Positions 11,546-22,289 of a DNA stretch of 64,000 nucleotides are shown piece after piece. The notes below the pieces were generated by a model. The model made no database searches. It saw nothing but the letters and a program-made list of their open reading frames with translations, and had not been told where the DNA came from. The position numbers and the translations under genes are program-made. Source of the DNA: Sipunculus nudus. Taxonomy: Eukaryota; Annelida; Sipuncula; Golfingiida; Sipunculidae. The stretch lies in assembly GCA_026874595.1 (NCBI GenBank), contig CM049321.1, positions 49,709,297 through 49,773,296 on the forward strand. The letters run 5' to 3'. The first letter of the stretch is position 1. Every line of letters begins with the position of its first letter.

Positions 11546-12440
11546 ACGCGATATGTCGGTAACCATTATTCTCAGGGGACATTTTGAAATATCCGGTAAC
11601 ATTCCATCAGCCTAAACATCATGGCTTTCCCCGAAACTTCCGAGCGAATATCCATTTTTCAGAAACGACTGGATTTTCTTTACATTATAATCTATCTTTC
11701 TTTGTTTCACATGGATTGTAAAATTAATTATAATATTAATTTAATAATATAGTAATATAATAAACTAATACAATGTATATCCGGAGATTCTGTAGTAGTT
11801 GACAAATTACAAATTGAGCGGCGTATATCCTCATTTCCATACTGCCGCATCAAAAGCCTTTAGAAACGCGAGAACGTAAATCAGGTACGGGAAAAAAATC
11901 GTATAAGAAATGTCGCAGAAAATCCTGCTTTAATGCCAAAACCGTACTCAATTTTAAAAGTTTAGCTTCCGGGGCCAGAACGTTGTTCCGAATGTGGGAA
12001 CAAGCATGCCCAGTAGCACTTCCACCTGAAAAGTATCCGGTGATCACATGACGTCTAAAAAGAGCGGCCGTATCAGCATTGTTGTTGGCAGGTGAGGTGA
12101 CACCCTTATACAAGTTTACTGTTCCTGTAATTTAAGCGTTATCGTGGATATGGATTTTTTTGTGGATATGGGTTGAACAACTAAAATGTGTTATTGAATC
12201 AAGGGCCAGTAATTGTCACACATGGTATTATCTCCGCATACACATCTCAAAGGAGGCGTCATACTGTGAATGGACCTCGCAGTATTAGTGGATGGGTAAA
12301 CATATAGATAGACATACCTATTTGTAAATATGATGCATCTGGGGAATAACCTTTTTAAACAGCTAACACAACTAAAATATGACTCAGGCTGGAAGATCTG
12401 TATTATTAATATGAATATTCATCTTAAATTTTCCCATCTT
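11546..12440. other. Gene-free stretch
   Basis: AT-rich sequence with no recognisable gene. A minus-strand frame at 11850-12113 (87 codons) has no family resemblance and no supporting context. Confidence 0.5.
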
Positions 12441-12960
12441 CATTGCGTATGCGAATATCGAATATAACTCAAATCAGGGATATTCGATATTCGATATTCG
12501 CATGTTAATATCGAATATCACTCATACCATGCGAATATTGAATATAACTCAAATCAGGGATATTCGATATTCGCATGCAAAATCGAATATCACTCATACC
12601 ATGCGAATATCCAATATCCCTCAAATCAGGAATATTTGATATTAGCATGCTAACACCAAATATCATTCATATCATGCAAATATCAAATATCACTCAAATC
12701 GGGGATATTCGATATTCACATGCGAAAATCGCTTGTCTGTGTGATATTGGTTTGCAAATATCTAACGTCATGGCTCATCATTGGCTTTATACGTATGAAA
12801 TATGCCACCGGGTTGACCACGTTATCGAACAACCCGAGCGCCGATATTTTTTCCGAATTTCGCTTGTGAATATCGAATGTCGCTGTTTGTGTGATAATCG
12901 ATATTCTAATGCGAATATCGGAAGTAGCTTATTGGTGTGGTATTGATATGCGAACTTAAA
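12440..12960 (+). repeat. Hairpin satellite array, left arm
   Basis: Units of about 71-81 bp begin with 'atgcgaatatcgaatat' at about 12448, 12528, 12600 and 12673. Each unit holds gcgaatatcgaatat, then 'ctcaaatcaggg', then atattcgatattcgcatg, so it can fold back on itself. Later units (12720-12960) are decayed and contain a stretch of about 100 bp of other sequence. The array is the reverse complement of the one at 13259-13745, forming a large imperfect inverted repeat. Open frames through it are by-products of the repeat. Confidence 0.85.
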
Positions 12961-13258
12961 ATATCGCTAATTATTTCGTTATCCGCATAGCAAATAACTG
13001 CTCTTCACGGAATTTTAATTTTCAAGAGAATATAAGAAGTGACTCCCCGCTGTCCAGCCGAAATACCAGTCGACCAGCTTAGTTGTTAGTAAATGCAGAG
13101 GGTTAAACGCAGCAACAAAGGCTGGTTTGTCGGGGCTATATTTGTGTAGTGTGAGGTGCCTGTGGAGGCCTGGCATGTGACAAGAGCAGATGTTCAGAGT
13201 GAATCTGAGGCCCCCTTCACAAAATGTTTCTAGTTTTGCGCCATGACTGCGTGCGATA
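12961..13258. other. Spacer between the two hairpin arrays
   Basis: About 300 bp without the GAATATC motif lies between two oppositely oriented arrays. The minus strand is open for 83 codons across it (13015-13266). The composition is more balanced than the flanks, but I recognise no protein family, start context or homologue in the window. Confidence 0.4.
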
Positions 13259-13745
13259 ATAATCAAATATCGAATGTCACTTATTGATGTGGGTTTGTGA
13301 TATTTGCATGCGAATATCGAATGTCACTTATTAATGCGTGTGTGATATTCACATGCAAATATCGAATATCTCTGATTTGAGTAGTATTCGACATTTGCAT
13401 GATATGATGATATTCAATTTCGCATGCGAATATCGAATATCGAATATCACCGATTTGAGTGATATTCTATATTCGCATGGTATGAGAGATATTCGATTTT
13501 GCAAGAGAATATCAAATATCGAATATCGCTGATTTGAGTTATATTCGATATTCGCATGGTATGAGTGATATTCGATTTTGCATTCGAATATCGAATATCC
13601 ATTATTCCTGATTTCACATGCGAATATCGAATGTCGAATATACCGATTAGAGTGATATTGCATACTATGATTGGTATTTTAAATTCGCATGCGAATATCG
13701 AATATCCCTGATTTGAATGATATTCGATATTCGCATGCAAATAGT
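13259..13745 (-). repeat. Hairpin satellite array, right arm (inverted)
   Basis: The phrase '(c/t)cgatttgag' or 'ctgatttgag' recurs at about 13372, 13450, 13529, 13642 and 13708, followed by tgatattcgatattcgcatg. This is the reverse complement of the left-arm unit. Spacing is mostly 77-80 bp with shorter units at the end. Each unit is itself a potential hairpin, and the two arms can also pair with each other. Confidence 0.85.
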
Positions 13746-13959
13746 GAATTTTGTATATTGGTCCAACTACAGTCTGGTCGGCAGGACTGGCAAACGTAAC
13801 CAATCCGAAAACAAAGGCTAGAGTACGACGACCGTCACCAGTTAATATTAGCCATGAATAGCCATGAATTAATTTCTCACTTTTAATTATTATACATTTT
13901 CCGGTTGTTACATAAATCATTTTTTTAGATTTGTGTTCGCCTGTTTTTTTTTTTTTTTT

Positions 13960-14262
13960 AACTCCGCAAGGATGGTACGCGTTCATCCCCGTTCGAGAAT
14001 GTGTTTATGTGGGTGGCTGTTTGAATATGTGTTTTTTTTCTCAAGACAACCCCCGCAATCATGAACGGAATCTCATGTAAATGCAGGGCATTTCGGGAAT
14101 GGGCCAAGGGAGACACGATTAGAATTTGGTGTGGATCTAGCTCATGACCCGGATTCAGGAAAGACATCTAGGTATATTCACAAAAGTACAATCACATATG
14201 CTCGAATGAACCAGGGAATGCAGATGCTGCATGTAGGAGGCTTGTATTCCTAAGAATAAAAA
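13960..14262 (+). repeat. R-family dispersed repeat
   Basis: 'ggatggtacgcgttcatccccgttcg', 'caatcatgaacggaatctcatg', 'ggaatgggccaagggagacacgattagaatttggtgtggatct', 'gacccggattcagg', 'tatattcacaaaagtacaatcac' and a decayed 'gcttgtattcctaag' end all occur in family order. Confidence 0.75.
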
Positions 14263-14965
14263 TAGCATATTTAGACAATCTAAGTATCAAAAAGTACAGT
14301 TTATAAACTCAGTTTCAGAAACGTGTCCGGAGGTAATTGTTTCGGTGGTAATTGAAATAGATGGTTACTATCGGGGGTACATGTCTTAGGTCAGTAGTTG
14401 TCTCGGAATTAGGAGAGAGATCGTGCGAGGGAAGCATTTTATTATTATTTTTTTTTTGTACTGAGCTGTGTCCCAGATCTATAGTGTAGCAACGCCCATT
14501 ACCCTACCCCCCTTGCGCCTGATAAATGGCTACATTAATTTAACCAATTTTAATTAGTATCAATAACCAACTATGAGCTCTTATGGCAGGAAATAGTACG
14601 GTAATAGACAGAAAGTTGGTCCCAACTTATCTCAGGCAAGCTACTGCATTAATTGGTAAGAATAAGGGCGTCTTATACTTCCCCGGTGGTACCACACGAT
14701 TTCCAATACAAAAAATGTTAGGGATAATTACTTGCCTATGGAGTTTTCTAACCTGGTTTTAATTACTGCAAAAGGTTCATCTATATTAAGGATCCATGGT
14801 ATTTTTCAAAGAGCGTTGTCCCATAATTATTTTTACTGCTGTATATGGAAAGTGTGAGGTAGGAAACTTTATGCCCCCACCCTCCTTAAAATATACCCAT
14901 GAGAAAAAAAAAAAAAACTGAATTTGAACGCTCACTCACAAGGAAATTATTATATAATTTTCTCT
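14263..14965. other. Gene-free stretch
   Basis: AT-rich sequence with a short poly-T run at about 14449-14457. No gene, RNA or repeat relationship is recognised. Confidence 0.5.
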
Positions 14966-14969
14966 TCAT

Positions 14970-15047
<78 letters not shown>

Positions 15048-15050
15048 CTG
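14966..15050. repeat. (TA)n microsatellite plus T run
   Basis: An interrupted run of TA dinucleotides ends in about 17 T residues. A G tract (about 15108-15118) follows nearby. Long Tyr/Ile-alternating open frames here are artefacts of the dinucleotide repeat. Confidence 0.95.
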
Positions 15051-15329
15051 TCCGGGGTTGGGTCTTTGGTGGGTTATTGTTAGGAGGAGGTACGTAACTT
15101 CAGGTGGGGGGGGGGGGGAGGGCTTTCCGTGAGCCGAAGAGGGAAATCCTGCTTTGACTGGTCGGATCGAGCGTGGGAAGCACTTTAAATGTTTGTACAT
15201 TTACACATTTCTCTCCATTTCCTTTTACGAGTTCAGGTTATGTGCTTACAGAAATACCACGCGCACTCCCATATACAAGCATGGCTGGGCATTGTCTCGT
15301 CCAAAGACGCTTTATCCCCCCCCCCCCCC

Positions 15330-15620
15330 CGCAGGGGGGTAACTACTCATTCGAGTTCGTCCGTCTGTCTGTGTGTTTCAATCGCAACATAACGCACGTA
15401 ACATTAAAGAAAACTCATGAAAAAGATTTTGTTGTGGAACATCCTCATAACCTGGGTCCACGAAGGACTTCAGGAATATTCACAAATGTACATTTACGCA
15501 CGAATGAACCTGGGAATATGGGTAAAATAAGTGAATGCAAACATGGGTTTGCGGAGCATGCCAAAATTACGACCACATGGCGGAGACCTGCATTCCTTCG
15601 AAAGCATAGTTGTAGTTCTG
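15330..15620 (+). repeat. R-family dispersed repeat
   Basis: It starts after a C tract with 'ggggggtaactactcattcgagttcgtccgtctgtctg', then follows the family order to 'acctgcattccttcgaaagc'. The middle (15405-15450) is more diverged. It runs into duplication B copy 2. Confidence 0.75.
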
Positions 15621-16192
15621 ATTTGCTCTGCTACTAAACAGGGAGGGACTCGAGGGGTTCACTCTTAAAACATGGGAGTGAACACTCAATTGAACACTAA
15701 AATTAATCCCGAACTCAAGGAAGGAGGAAGAGGCGCTTTCTCCCATCAAGCGGTTTACATTTGGTTAATCCCTCACTGGACCCGCCTTTGATTTGCTGAC
15801 AAGTGGAAAGAAGCCTCGGTCAACACATTTATCTATGATGAAGGTCACGTCTTCATTCCACTGGAGCCGAAAGATCAGGAACTTCATTGGCCTCAGGTAT
15901 AAAAGTATCTGGATTAGACACTTTAATTTAAGGCCTGAGTCATTTATCTCCTACATTTTTGCATCGTGTGTTTTTTTTTATATCTTTGGAAAAGTGTGTT
16001 CCTCTGTTTTGGGGGGCTGATGTTGTTTGAGCCTAGGGCACCTATCTGGATCAGTCTGTAGATTTGCCTGCTCTTAGTTGATAAGAGGCATCATTTTGGC
16101 CTTGGAAGAAAATAAATGACCGTCTGCCTATCAGGAGGAAGACAAATTAAATCATTTCGTCCTCCAAGTGAACTTCCATTAAACAGGATAAT
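15445..16192 (+). repeat. Segmental duplication B, copy 2
   Basis: Partner of 10735-11545. A 'ggtataaaag' at about 15897-15906 would make a fair TATA box, but the other copy reads 'ggtttaaaaata' at the same place. The surrounding sequence has no conserved frame, so I do not call a promoter. Confidence 0.85.
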
Positions 16193-16245
16193 CTGGAGTC
16201 AGTGGCCAAGGATCTTTACCTCTTTTCTGCTAGTAAGTTTTATAG

Positions 16246-16251
16246 TAAATT

Positions 16252-16287
<36 letters not shown>

Positions 16288-16290
16288 AAT
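16246..16290. repeat. (TA)n microsatellite
   Basis: Interrupted TA run immediately after duplication B copy 2. Confidence 0.9.
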
Positions 16291-16632
16291 ATGAGGAACT
16301 CGCAAAATAAGTTTCAGTGTAAAAGCATTCCAGAGTAAACTATTAATTAGAGACTAGTAAAAGCACCAAGGATTACTTATGAGAACAAATCAGCCACGTC
16401 TCTAGATTGATTTTAATCATTTTGAAATAACCAGAAATAGTACCAATGCGGTAATTTTTCTTATGTGATTGATATCATTTTACAGTTATCCGAATACAAC
16501 TGACCGTTGAATTTTACAACTAGAATAAGATAACCCCAACCATAGAGAGGCACGCATATGTTTATATACTTACAAACCATATTTAACATATATGCCGGGA
16601 AGATCAACAGTTATTCCTCTGGACAAATTTTC

Positions 16633-16676
<44 letters not shown>

Positions 16677-17774
16677 TGATAATATTGACAAGGAAAAGAT
16701 TATAGCTTCTTTTTTAACCTAACCTAAGGATGTAAACAATATATCACAAAAGAATACTAGAAAACTGCATACATTTCGTTTATGATAGAAACCCAATGGT
16801 CTGGTTTAATTCATAATGTTTTAGATATACATAATTGATATTCCAGCTGTGCTAATTACTGATGGTATCGCGATGTACGCAGATGTTGTCACTCTATATT
16901 GGCATTGATTTCTTTTAAACCAACTTTTTACAATCTTTACAATTTACTGTACCAAAAGGCTTGAATTGTTTATCCAGTAAATTTAGATCAGCCACAACAA
17001 ATGTGCTTCTTTAAAGAAACGAGAACATTTATCGGCAATATATGACATATGGTATACAGTTGCATATTCTTGTGTTGATGTGTTGCACTCTTTTTACTTA
17101 GCGTCATTGATCATATAAGAATAATAATAAATTTCAGTCCAAATTGTCAATTCAGAATATTGCTATGGCCAAACCTATCAGTATTACAGAATACTGTATG
17201 ATGATTGCTTCGTATCTCACATATTAAACTTTGCTTGCTTATATAAGTATAAATATGATATATGTTCTAAATATGCTTGTATGTTTTAGGGTTCACAAAA
17301 TCATAATGTTCATGTTTTATACTCTTACCAATGGAATTAGAATGTATTTTATTGATATTTTAGTTAATATATGTTTTTATTTGTAAATGATATAAGGCAT
17401 AAATGAAGACCCTGTATACATATAATGTAAATAAATAAAATACATAAATGTCTGCGTATACTTAAATAATCGAACATCAATTAAATCTCAGTTTACAAGC
17501 ATAACACTGACCAGTAGTTGACTGGCATAGGTGTAAGCAGGAAGGGGATGCCCCCCTCCCCCTCCACATGACTACGCCCCTGGCAGTTTGGGGGACATAA
17601 AGTAAACGTATATCCAGGTGTAACAGTAGGACAAGCAAACTAAAACCGCACGTCAGTTTATTAGGACAATAGCCTTTGGATATTGCCCATAAATGACCAT
17701 AGTTGGACATATTACGTTTTTTAATGATACATCTCATATTATGTATCGTTTTAAAACAATTTGCTTTCCCCCTT
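16291..17774. other. Gene-free AT-rich stretch
   Basis: It contains a pure (TA)n run at about 16636-16673 and no supported gene. A C-rich patch at about 17550-17582, 'ccccctccccctccacatgactacgcccctggcag', looks like a worn transposon end common in invertebrate genomes, but I cannot assign it. Confidence 0.5.
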
Positions 17775-18015
17775 TTTTCAGTCAGGAGGGTATACATTCA
17801 TCCCCGTTCGTATGTTTGTTTGTCTGTGTGTTTGTTCACAGCGTAATTCATGCAAGCATGAACGTGTTGCGAATGGGCCCAGAAAGCCTCGATTACCCTT
17901 TGGTGTGGATCTGGAACATGACATGGATTCAGAAACATCATCAAGAAATATTCAAGCATGTACAGCCACTCATGTATAAAAGAATCTGGGAATATGGGCT
18001 GAATGAGTGAATTAA
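17775..18015 (+). repeat. R-family dispersed repeat
   Basis: 'ggagggtatacattcatccccgttcgtatgtttgtttgtctgtgtgtttgttcacagcgtaattc', 'gcaagcatgaacg', 'gcgaatgggcccag', 'tttggtgtggatctg', 'gaaatattcaagcatgtacagccactcatg' and 'gggaatatgggctgaatgag' appear in order. The GCATTCC end is missing. It is open in plus-strand frames only because the family is Ser/Val/Cys-rich in translation. Confidence 0.75.
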
Positions 18016-18955
18016 AACATGTGCATTTCTCAAACGCTGTGTGGGCGGGGTGTCCGGTGGAATTCTCTCGATGGAGAGAACTGAATAGGTGGAAAACTGT
18101 CCGGGGTAATTGTCTTGAGTGGGCAATTGGCAGGGATGGGTAGCTTGCCCGGAGGTAGGGGATGGAAGTGGGGGTGGGGGGTATCCTGGAGTACTTTAAC
18201 CTTTTACGGCGGAAAATAGTTCAGTAATTGACCGCGTGAGGCTTCATAGGAAAAGTTGTCTTATTTTTTTCTTGAGGCCTGCGACTGGAGTACCTGGTAT
18301 GAATGGTGGCATCTTATTGTCATATGCCAAAATTAGTAACCTCAGCTAAATGCCGCACCGGTTTTCCCTGAGGCAGCCATTTATATTCTGTCAATAGCCG
18401 ATATCACACGACTTCTTATAAGAAATGTTATTGACAATTATGTGCTCGTGTAGATTTCTAATGTGTTTTAAATACTTCAATCTAACGTTTTTGGGGAACA
18501 TATAAATGTAACACAGATTAGGAAATAATGCATGGGTACTAAACAAAGCTTTGACCATGTACGATGACTTTTTTTATTAATGAAAATGGTGCATTATTGT
18601 GCTTGTATCGATTTTCTTCTTTCAAGGGATTGAGGCAAGATCAATTTAAATACCGGGAATACCTAACTAAATATAATAATGAAGGCCTAAAAATATGAGC
18701 AGTGATTTCATGGGACAAGAGCAAGTAATTTTGTTCTTGTGGCTAGTCCTTCATTATATAAAATGCTTACAATCTTATGCAAACAGTCTTATAAAAAATA
18801 TTTTCAATGATATCAGATATTATCATATTGTTCAAATGGATATGAAATTGATGTGTTTATATTAATTTACGTAACGCCCGCATACAGACGACTGTACTGC
18901 TTCATTATTTGTCACAAACTTGGTTACAACAAGCGCTTCGCTTACATGTAACCCT
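18016..18955. other. Gene-free stretch
   Basis: G-rich for the first 200 bp, then AT-rich. No gene or repeat relationship is recognised. Confidence 0.5.
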
Positions 18956-19075
18956 GTATGGATTAAGTCCCCCTTCAGTTAACAGTTCTAACCGCCATCC
19001 CTGTTCGTGTGTGTATTTGTAGGACCCCCCTAAAAGGTGGAGGCTTGCATTCCTTAGAATACAGATTTCTTGTTT
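18956..19075 (+). repeat. R-family repeat, internally deleted
   Basis: The 5' phrase 'ccgccatccctgttcgtgtgtgtatttgt' is joined directly to the 3' phrase 'ggtggaggcttgcattccttagaatacagatttct'. The central 250 bp or so are absent. Confidence 0.65.
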
Positions 19076-19765
19076 TATTTGTGTGGCCTCAATAATCATT
19101 ATTGCACTGTCAAAACAAAGTTGGCCTATGGAGAGCAGACCGATTTATTGGAGTCATTAAGGACCGCTTTACACCAGTAAACAGTCCTTACTATCAACCA
19201 TTTTCGTTAAAAGTAAAATCAACGAGCGTGATAACTAATGGCCCACTGATTTAATAGCCTGCTAAGCTGTCGGGTCTCTGTACACGGGAATTTATGACAT
19301 GCATTAGTGACGTGAATGTTTCTACATACATCAGATAGATAGATAACTACTTTTTAACACAGGCAGAAGTTGGAATCGGATGTCTTGTAATGCACTGACT
19401 CATCGACATATAATGTCCTACTGGAATTTCCTATTTCTTCACATATTCATCTTATCAATATATTTATTATGTTTCATATTATACTTATGTCTAACTTTAT
19501 TTGCAAATAACAATAAAATGGAAACAACAAGGAAAAAGGCATTATTATTATGAGAATAAATCATAATTTGTAATTACGAGAACATTTCATGAATCAGTGT
19601 AGAGTTTCGTCCAATTTTCATATATAATCTTTCAGTAATGCAATAATATTTCATCACGAGACAGTTTAGGATTCTACACTTTCATCATTGAATTGTTCTG
19701 AATTTTGTCCCGTTTGTGTATGTTAAATTCAAAGTAAATTATAAAAAACATAGTACTGTTGCTAC

Positions 19766-19920
19766 GGGGTGACATAAAAGCGGACCGAACTGTCTCGCTA
19801 GTGAAGCTTGCTTTGCTATCGAAGCGGTTGGTTCCCCGGACTTGTACGCCACCGACCTGGGTTCGTAACCGGGATCGGCCCAGGATTTTTCCCCTCAACA
19901 ATTTGCCTTCGTAACAAAAT
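19766..19920 (+). mobile_element. tRNA-derived SINE-like unit, first of a direct pair
   Basis: 'ggggtgacataaaagcg' leads into 'actgtctcgctagtgaagcttgctttgctat', then a tRNA-like part with an imperfect B box 'gggttcgtaaccggg'. It ends 'ggcccaggatttttcccctca...gccttcgtaacaaaat'. The copy at 20041-20192 has the same start and end. The stretch of about 120 bp between the two copies may be the element body. Confidence 0.65.
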
Positions 19921-20040
19921 GGGGGCTCATCTAACGTGACGGTAACTTTGTTGCCCAGGGAATAAGCTCACCAAAGTGTGACTCCTGGGATAATTGGTCT
20001 TGTTCTGATAGCTGAACGCTCTTAAGAGGAGGTGTGTTAT

Positions 20041-20192
20041 GGGGTGACATAAAAGCGACCGAACTGTCTCGCTAGTGAAGCTTGCTTTTCTAGCCAATCG
20101 GTTTGGACGCCGGACTTGTGCGCCACCGTCCTGGGTTCGACTCCCGGATTGGCCCAGGATTTTCCCCTCATTTATGTGCCTTCGTAACAAAA
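20041..20192 (+). mobile_element. tRNA-derived SINE-like unit, second of a direct pair
   Basis: Same boundaries as 19766-19920. The B box here, 'gggttcgactcccgg' at 20133-20147, is an excellent match to the pol III consensus. 'agccaatcggtttggacgccggacttgtgcgcc' upstream is tRNA-like with an A-box-like segment. No intact acceptor stem can be paired, so it is not a functional tRNA gene. Confidence 0.7.
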
Positions 20193-20427
20193 TAAACTAC
20201 GTAAAATCAGTTTTTGTATGATGGAAATATATGCTTCAGATTATATCGTTTGAATGAAGAAAATCATTAAATCAGATGGAGGGATTTAGTCCGGTATTTC
20301 ACATGGGGATGTCTAGTTGAGTGATATTTAGCAGATGTCCTCATGTCGGTGAGTGTGTGTGTGTATGGGGAGGCCTCCCCACATTATGAAAAGAAAACGT
20401 GCAGCACCTACGTTCTTAAGTTGCCTA

Positions 20428-20578
20428 TTCCGATATCGGGCCTCTATAAAAGGTGTTAATTCCGATATCTTACGTCTAAAAAAGGGTTTATCCGATATCA
20501 GACGTCTAAAAAAAGGGTTATTCCGATATCTGACGTCAATTAAAGAGATTTATTACGATATCTAAAATCTATTGATGG
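20428..20578 (+). repeat. 31-bp minisatellite, about 5 units
   Basis: 'ttccgatatc(n)gacgtctaaaaaaagggtta' recurs at about 20428, 20460, 20491, 20521 and 20552. The outer units are the most diverged. GATATC is kept in all five. Confidence 0.85.
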
Positions 20579-20984
20579 AGTCTGTTTAACTTTTATTACC
20601 AGTGTTATTGCATTAGCACTTGTGAAGTATTCGCTGGATGAGCGCTTTATAAATGTACAATAATACATAAAAATAACGAAGGACCACCAAAAAATTATCA
20701 AAAAGACGACTTTAACAATTCAATTTTTCTTGGCCGCATAAAAGGTCATTTCGTCCGCACAATGGATATCGTATTTCACAGGAGGAAAGGTATAAGGGTT
20801 CATCTAGCCTTTCCCGAAAATCCAGTGCAGACTCATGTACATATATCCGCGACACCTTGGCTGTCCATAGTGCCGCCAGTGCGTTATCAGAAGGGTGTGG
20901 GGCCTGGGATGACCCATATGGGTAGGTTGGAGTAATTTTTTTTTAAACGTACACGGATATTGAAATATCTCATTGTTCCATTTA

Positions 20985-20990
20985 TCTGTC

Positions 20991-21085
<95 letters not shown>
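20985..21085. repeat. Compound microsatellite (TGTC)n(TC)n(TA)n
   Basis: Three simple repeats abut: a TGTC run, a TC run and a TA run. The minus-strand open frames with RERERE and IYIYIY are artefacts. Confidence 0.95.
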
Positions 21086-21087
<2 letters not shown>

Positions 21088-22040
21088 CGTGCAAACATTT
21101 ACATATTTAAGATAGTACAACCAAGTTTGAGGTTGTTAAGGTTGTTTTCTATTTATATTTTATGTATTGACAAGTTGATAGTTTATGTGGAAAGCAGACT
21201 GGCCAATTTTGGTTATAATATGTGTTATTCATGGGGTTAATACAACAATAAAAAAACTAGATTAACTAATTAATTTATTCAATCAGCTTTAACAAGGCTG
21301 TTAAAGAGTCATTATGTCTGGAATCGATTATTGCCTGGCATGGTCCCTTGGAGGTGCTGACATTTTAGTAGAAAAAATATAGCTTAAGAGGCTTTTTTCC
21401 AATAAACCTCGTATTTTCCGGCAGGGGTGAGTCTGGAATATCTTTTGTTGCCACTAATTGGAAAGGATTATCCTTAGTGTGTACATGATTTATTATTTGA
21501 GGGAGAAAGAGCTTAACGACCGATGGCTCTTTGACCTCTCATGGTTATCATATTAAGGATACTTGCATTATCATCACGAATACCATTGTCGGAGTAGTTA
21601 TTTATCATTGGGTCTTGCGTTACAGCGTCATAAAAACCTTTGTCTGTATTTTCTGATCAGTCGAGAATTAAATATAGGTCTTTTCGTATAAGACCTCATA
21701 CATACCAGATACATTTTGATCCTCATATTTTAATCGGTTTTCCGGCACATATACTTTATGTTTGTACAAAAATATGAGCACACACGGTGCAAAGTTTGTT
21801 TACCTAAAGGAAACTCTGATTTAATTTTTACAATAAATCAAGGCCATATTTTTACCCAGCATGGTGTAATAAAAAAAGCACGTAATACCTAGTACCGTGT
21901 CAACTGAAATATTCCAAACAAAATTACACACACCAAAATTTAAATTTTGTACTTAAAATGAATATCGATTGCACCAGTATTGCCGGGACATGGCAACTCC
22001 TCAGGTTAGTTTATTCATTAAAATTTGTTTATCCTCCCGA
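21086..22040. other. Gene-free stretch
   Basis: AT-rich, stops in all frames, no recognised repeat or RNA. Confidence 0.5.
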
Positions 22041-22071
22041 AGATATATATATGTATATATATATATATATC

Positions 22072-22122
<51 letters not shown>
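22041..22122. repeat. (TA)n microsatellite
   Basis: Interrupted TA dinucleotide run with 'tg' and 'tc' variants. Confidence 0.95.
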
Positions 22123-22124
<2 letters not shown>

Positions 22125-22289
22125 GTAATGATTGACGCTCAGAAAAAAGGCTTCTGTCAAAGATGACCCTGGTCCCTTGGCCTTCAACTTCTTAGATGGT
22201 GGACCAAATAAACCGCATTTTATCCTGACGTTGAACGCTTAATCGAAATAAGTCGATCTTTGAAATTTCTTCAAATATACGCTGAACCC

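Noticed and set aside
12575-12946. 123-codon plus-strand open frame
   Set aside because: It is a translation of the left hairpin array, with the same periodic pattern and no family features.
12440-13745. CRISPR-like array
   Set aside because: The units are self-complementary satellite repeats without unique spacers of constant length, no cas genes are present, and the DNA is eukaryotic.
13447-13986. 179-codon minus-strand open frame
   Set aside because: It runs through the GAATATC hairpin array and a T run. Its periodic Tyr/Ile/Ser/Arg pattern is a translation of the repeat.
14886-15200. Open frames with long IYIYIY runs (also at 20.8-21.1, 30.1-30.4, 37.4-37.6 and 58.3 kb)
   Set aside because: They are translations of (TA)n microsatellites.
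15897-15930. TATA-box promoter in duplication B copy 2
   Set aside because: The TATA motif is not kept in copy 1, and no conserved transcript or frame follows.
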